A stretch of DNA of 64,000 nt, taken from contig NZ_CP123872.1 of the NCBI RefSeq assembly GCF_031598375.1, forward strand, positions 1,240,001 to 1,304,000. Direction: 5' to 3'. The notes beneath the pieces are model-generated. The model did not search any database and was not told the origin of the DNA. It saw only the letters and a list, made by a program, of their open reading frames with translations. A program made the position numbers and the translations under genes. This stretch comes from Temperatibacter marinus. GTDB lineage: Bacteria > Pseudomonadota > Alphaproteobacteria > Sphingomonadales > Kordiimonadaceae. Below, one piece after another: positions 63,018 through 64,000 of the stretch; positions within the stretch are counted from its first letter, which is position 1; the number at the start of each line of letters is the position of its first letter.

Positions 63018-64000
63018 ATGACACTTAACAATCGATCACATATAAAATCTAAATCATTACTCTTATCTTCCGCTTCTTTGGCGCTTATGGCAGCTTTCTC
63101 TGCGCCCTCTCTGGCACAAGATGAAGAGGCGGACGTTTGGCTGGAAGAAGTTACCGTTACAGCGACGAAGCGGGCCACAAGCACACAGGATATTCCTGTA
63201 GCGATTACAGCCCTTGGTGAAAAAACATTGAAGCAAACACATATCAATGTTTTCACGGACTATCTCTTACAGTTACCGAGTGTTTCTTCCGGTGGGACTG
63301 GCCCTGCTCAACATTCCATTTATATCCGGGGTCTCTCGTCGACAACACCGGATCTTGCAGGCGCAGGGGTAGCAGGTCTTGCCCCTAATGTTGCGCTTTA
63401 CTTGGACGAGCAGCCTGTAACACAAGTGGGTAGGAATTTGGATGTTTATGCTGCCGACTTAAACCGAATTGAAGTTTTACCGGGCTCACAAGGAACGCTC
63501 TTTGGAGCTAGTTCTCAAGCAGGCACCATTCGGCTCATTACCAATAAGCCTGTTCTTGATGAATTCTCTGCGCGACTTGCTGGGGGCTATGCCTTTACGG
63601 AAGGGGGCGATGAAAGCACAAAAGTTGAAGGTGTTATTAACTTTCCTGTCACTGACAATCTGGCCATTCGATCGGTCTTCTATACTGATGATCAGGGCGG
63701 GTACATTGATAATCGTCGTGGGGAGCTATCTGCACGAGAAAGCGCTCGCTTTCAAAGCTCAATGTCTCGACCTAATGGCACCTTGACAGAGAATGGCTTC
63801 CAATCAACAGCAAATCTGACAGGGGTCACTTTTCTGAATGCACGCAATGATGATTTAGTTGAGAAAAACTTTAACGATGTCTCTTATGAGGGGGTTCGTC
63901 TCTCTGCTCTTTACACACCCATGGATGACATGACTGTGACTGTTTCTCATATGCGTCAAACAATGGAATCAGAAGGGGTTTTCTTTATTGACCCTGAACT
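63018..64000 (+). CDS. TonB-dependent receptor, 3' end beyond the window
   Basis: The first 327 codons of a receptor that runs off the right edge. A signal peptide ends near PSLAQDEEAD; the plug begins LEEVTVTATKRATSTQDIPV and has SIYIRGLSS, ALYLDEQPVTQVGR and RIEVLPGSQGTLFGASSQAG, closely like those of the receptors at 38795 and 41393. GGGG at 63007-63010 precedes the ATG at 63018; an ATG at 63011 leads to an immediate stop. The substrate is unknown. It is divergent from the alcohol dehydrogenase. Confidence 0.9.
   Translation, partial: MTLNNRSHIKSKSLLLSSASLALMAAFSAPSLAQDEEADVWLEEVTVTATKRATSTQDIPVAITALGEKTLKQTHINVFTDYLLQLPSVSSGGTGPAQHSIYIRGLSSTTPDLAGAGVAGLAPNVALYLDEQPVTQVGRNLDVYAADLNRIEVLPGSQGTLFGASSQAGTIRLITNKPVLDEFSARLAGGYAFTEGGDESTKVEGVINFPVTDNLAIRSVFYTDDQGGYIDNRRGELSARESARFQSSMSRPNGTLTENGFQSTANLTGVTFLNARNDDLVEKNFNDVSYEGVRLSALYTPMDDMTVTVSHMRQTMESEGVFFIDPE

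Noticed and set aside
62993-63256. An 87-codon frame on the minus strand
   Set aside because: It is antisense to the signal peptide and plug of the TonB receptor starting at 63018.
1-64000. CRISPR array, tRNA genes, insertion sequence or prophage
   Set aside because: No regularly spaced repeats, transposase or integrase motifs, phage proteins or tRNA-like cloverleaf were noticed by reading; a tRNA scan was not possible.

Overview
The window looks like chromosomal DNA of a marine heterotrophic alphaproteobacterium. The basis is the gene families: four large TonB-dependent receptors, an alginate-utilisation locus without SusC/D pairing, TPR-sulfotransferases, a BCCT carrier and a rhizobial-type hydroxyproline pathway, in moderately AT-leaning DNA. 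A Kordiimonadales-like or sphingomonad-like host is plausible but is an inference. I saw no rRNA, tRNA, insertion sequence, phage gene or CRISPR array.

Left part (0.3-16.1 kb). Two membrane or regulatory genes, a solitary periplasmic solute-binding protein and a GNAT acetyltransferase precede a compact trans-4-hydroxy-L-proline catabolic cluster: PAS-AraC regulator (divergent), Pyr4H2C deaminase, hydroxyproline 2-epimerase, FAD D-hydroxyproline dehydrogenase and alpha-ketoglutarate semialdehyde dehydrogenase, closed by a terminator. A secreted D-aminoacylase-like amidohydrolase follows. Next come a 787-bp non-coding stretch, a membrane protein, an alpha/beta hydrolase pair and an SLC13-type carrier with TrkA-C domains.

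Alginate locus (16.1-29.0 kb). A FadR-type GntR regulator, a Caulobacter-type TonB receptor, a two-domain PL6 lyase, a PL17 exolyase, KdgF, a hexuronate-type MFS carrier, a DEH reductase-like SDR, KDPG aldolase and KDG kinase form a complete route from alginate oligomers to pyruvate and glyceraldehyde-3-phosphate. Catalytic residues of both lyases match the characterised enzymes at a constant offset. Sites resembling the UxuR/ExuR palindrome lie upstream of the regulator and the receptor; one matches 17 of 18 positions.

Middle (29-55.6 kb). This is an uncharacterised accessory region. It has a tightly coupled operon (carboxylesterase, BCCT transporter, DUF3237, esterase), a LysR regulator divergent from an SDR, quinone oxidoreductase and TPR-sulfotransferase operon, two related TonB receptors with Tyr-rich loops, a beta-propeller-like protein, a YtcJ-like amidohydrolase, a second TPR-sulfotransferase, an Asp/Asn beta-hydroxylase-like oxygenase, a homocysteine methyltransferase, an FMN/Fe-S/FAD old-yellow-enzyme, a HapK-SDR fusion, a methyltransferase and a small coiled-coil-like protein. 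A 13-base T-N11-A motif recurs upstream of several of these units and is the best candidate for an unrecognised LysR regulon. The most interesting possibility is a sulfation/hydroxylation and uptake system built around the two sulfotransferases and two receptors.

Right part (55.7-64 kb). An isoprenylcysteine/5-alpha-reductase-like membrane enzyme, a class I glutamine amidotransferase, a LacI regulator with its own palindromic operator next to a GH43 xylosidase/arabinosidase, a second solitary solute-binding protein, a hot-dog thioesterase coupled to an iron alcohol dehydrogenase, and a fourth TonB receptor cut by the window edge.
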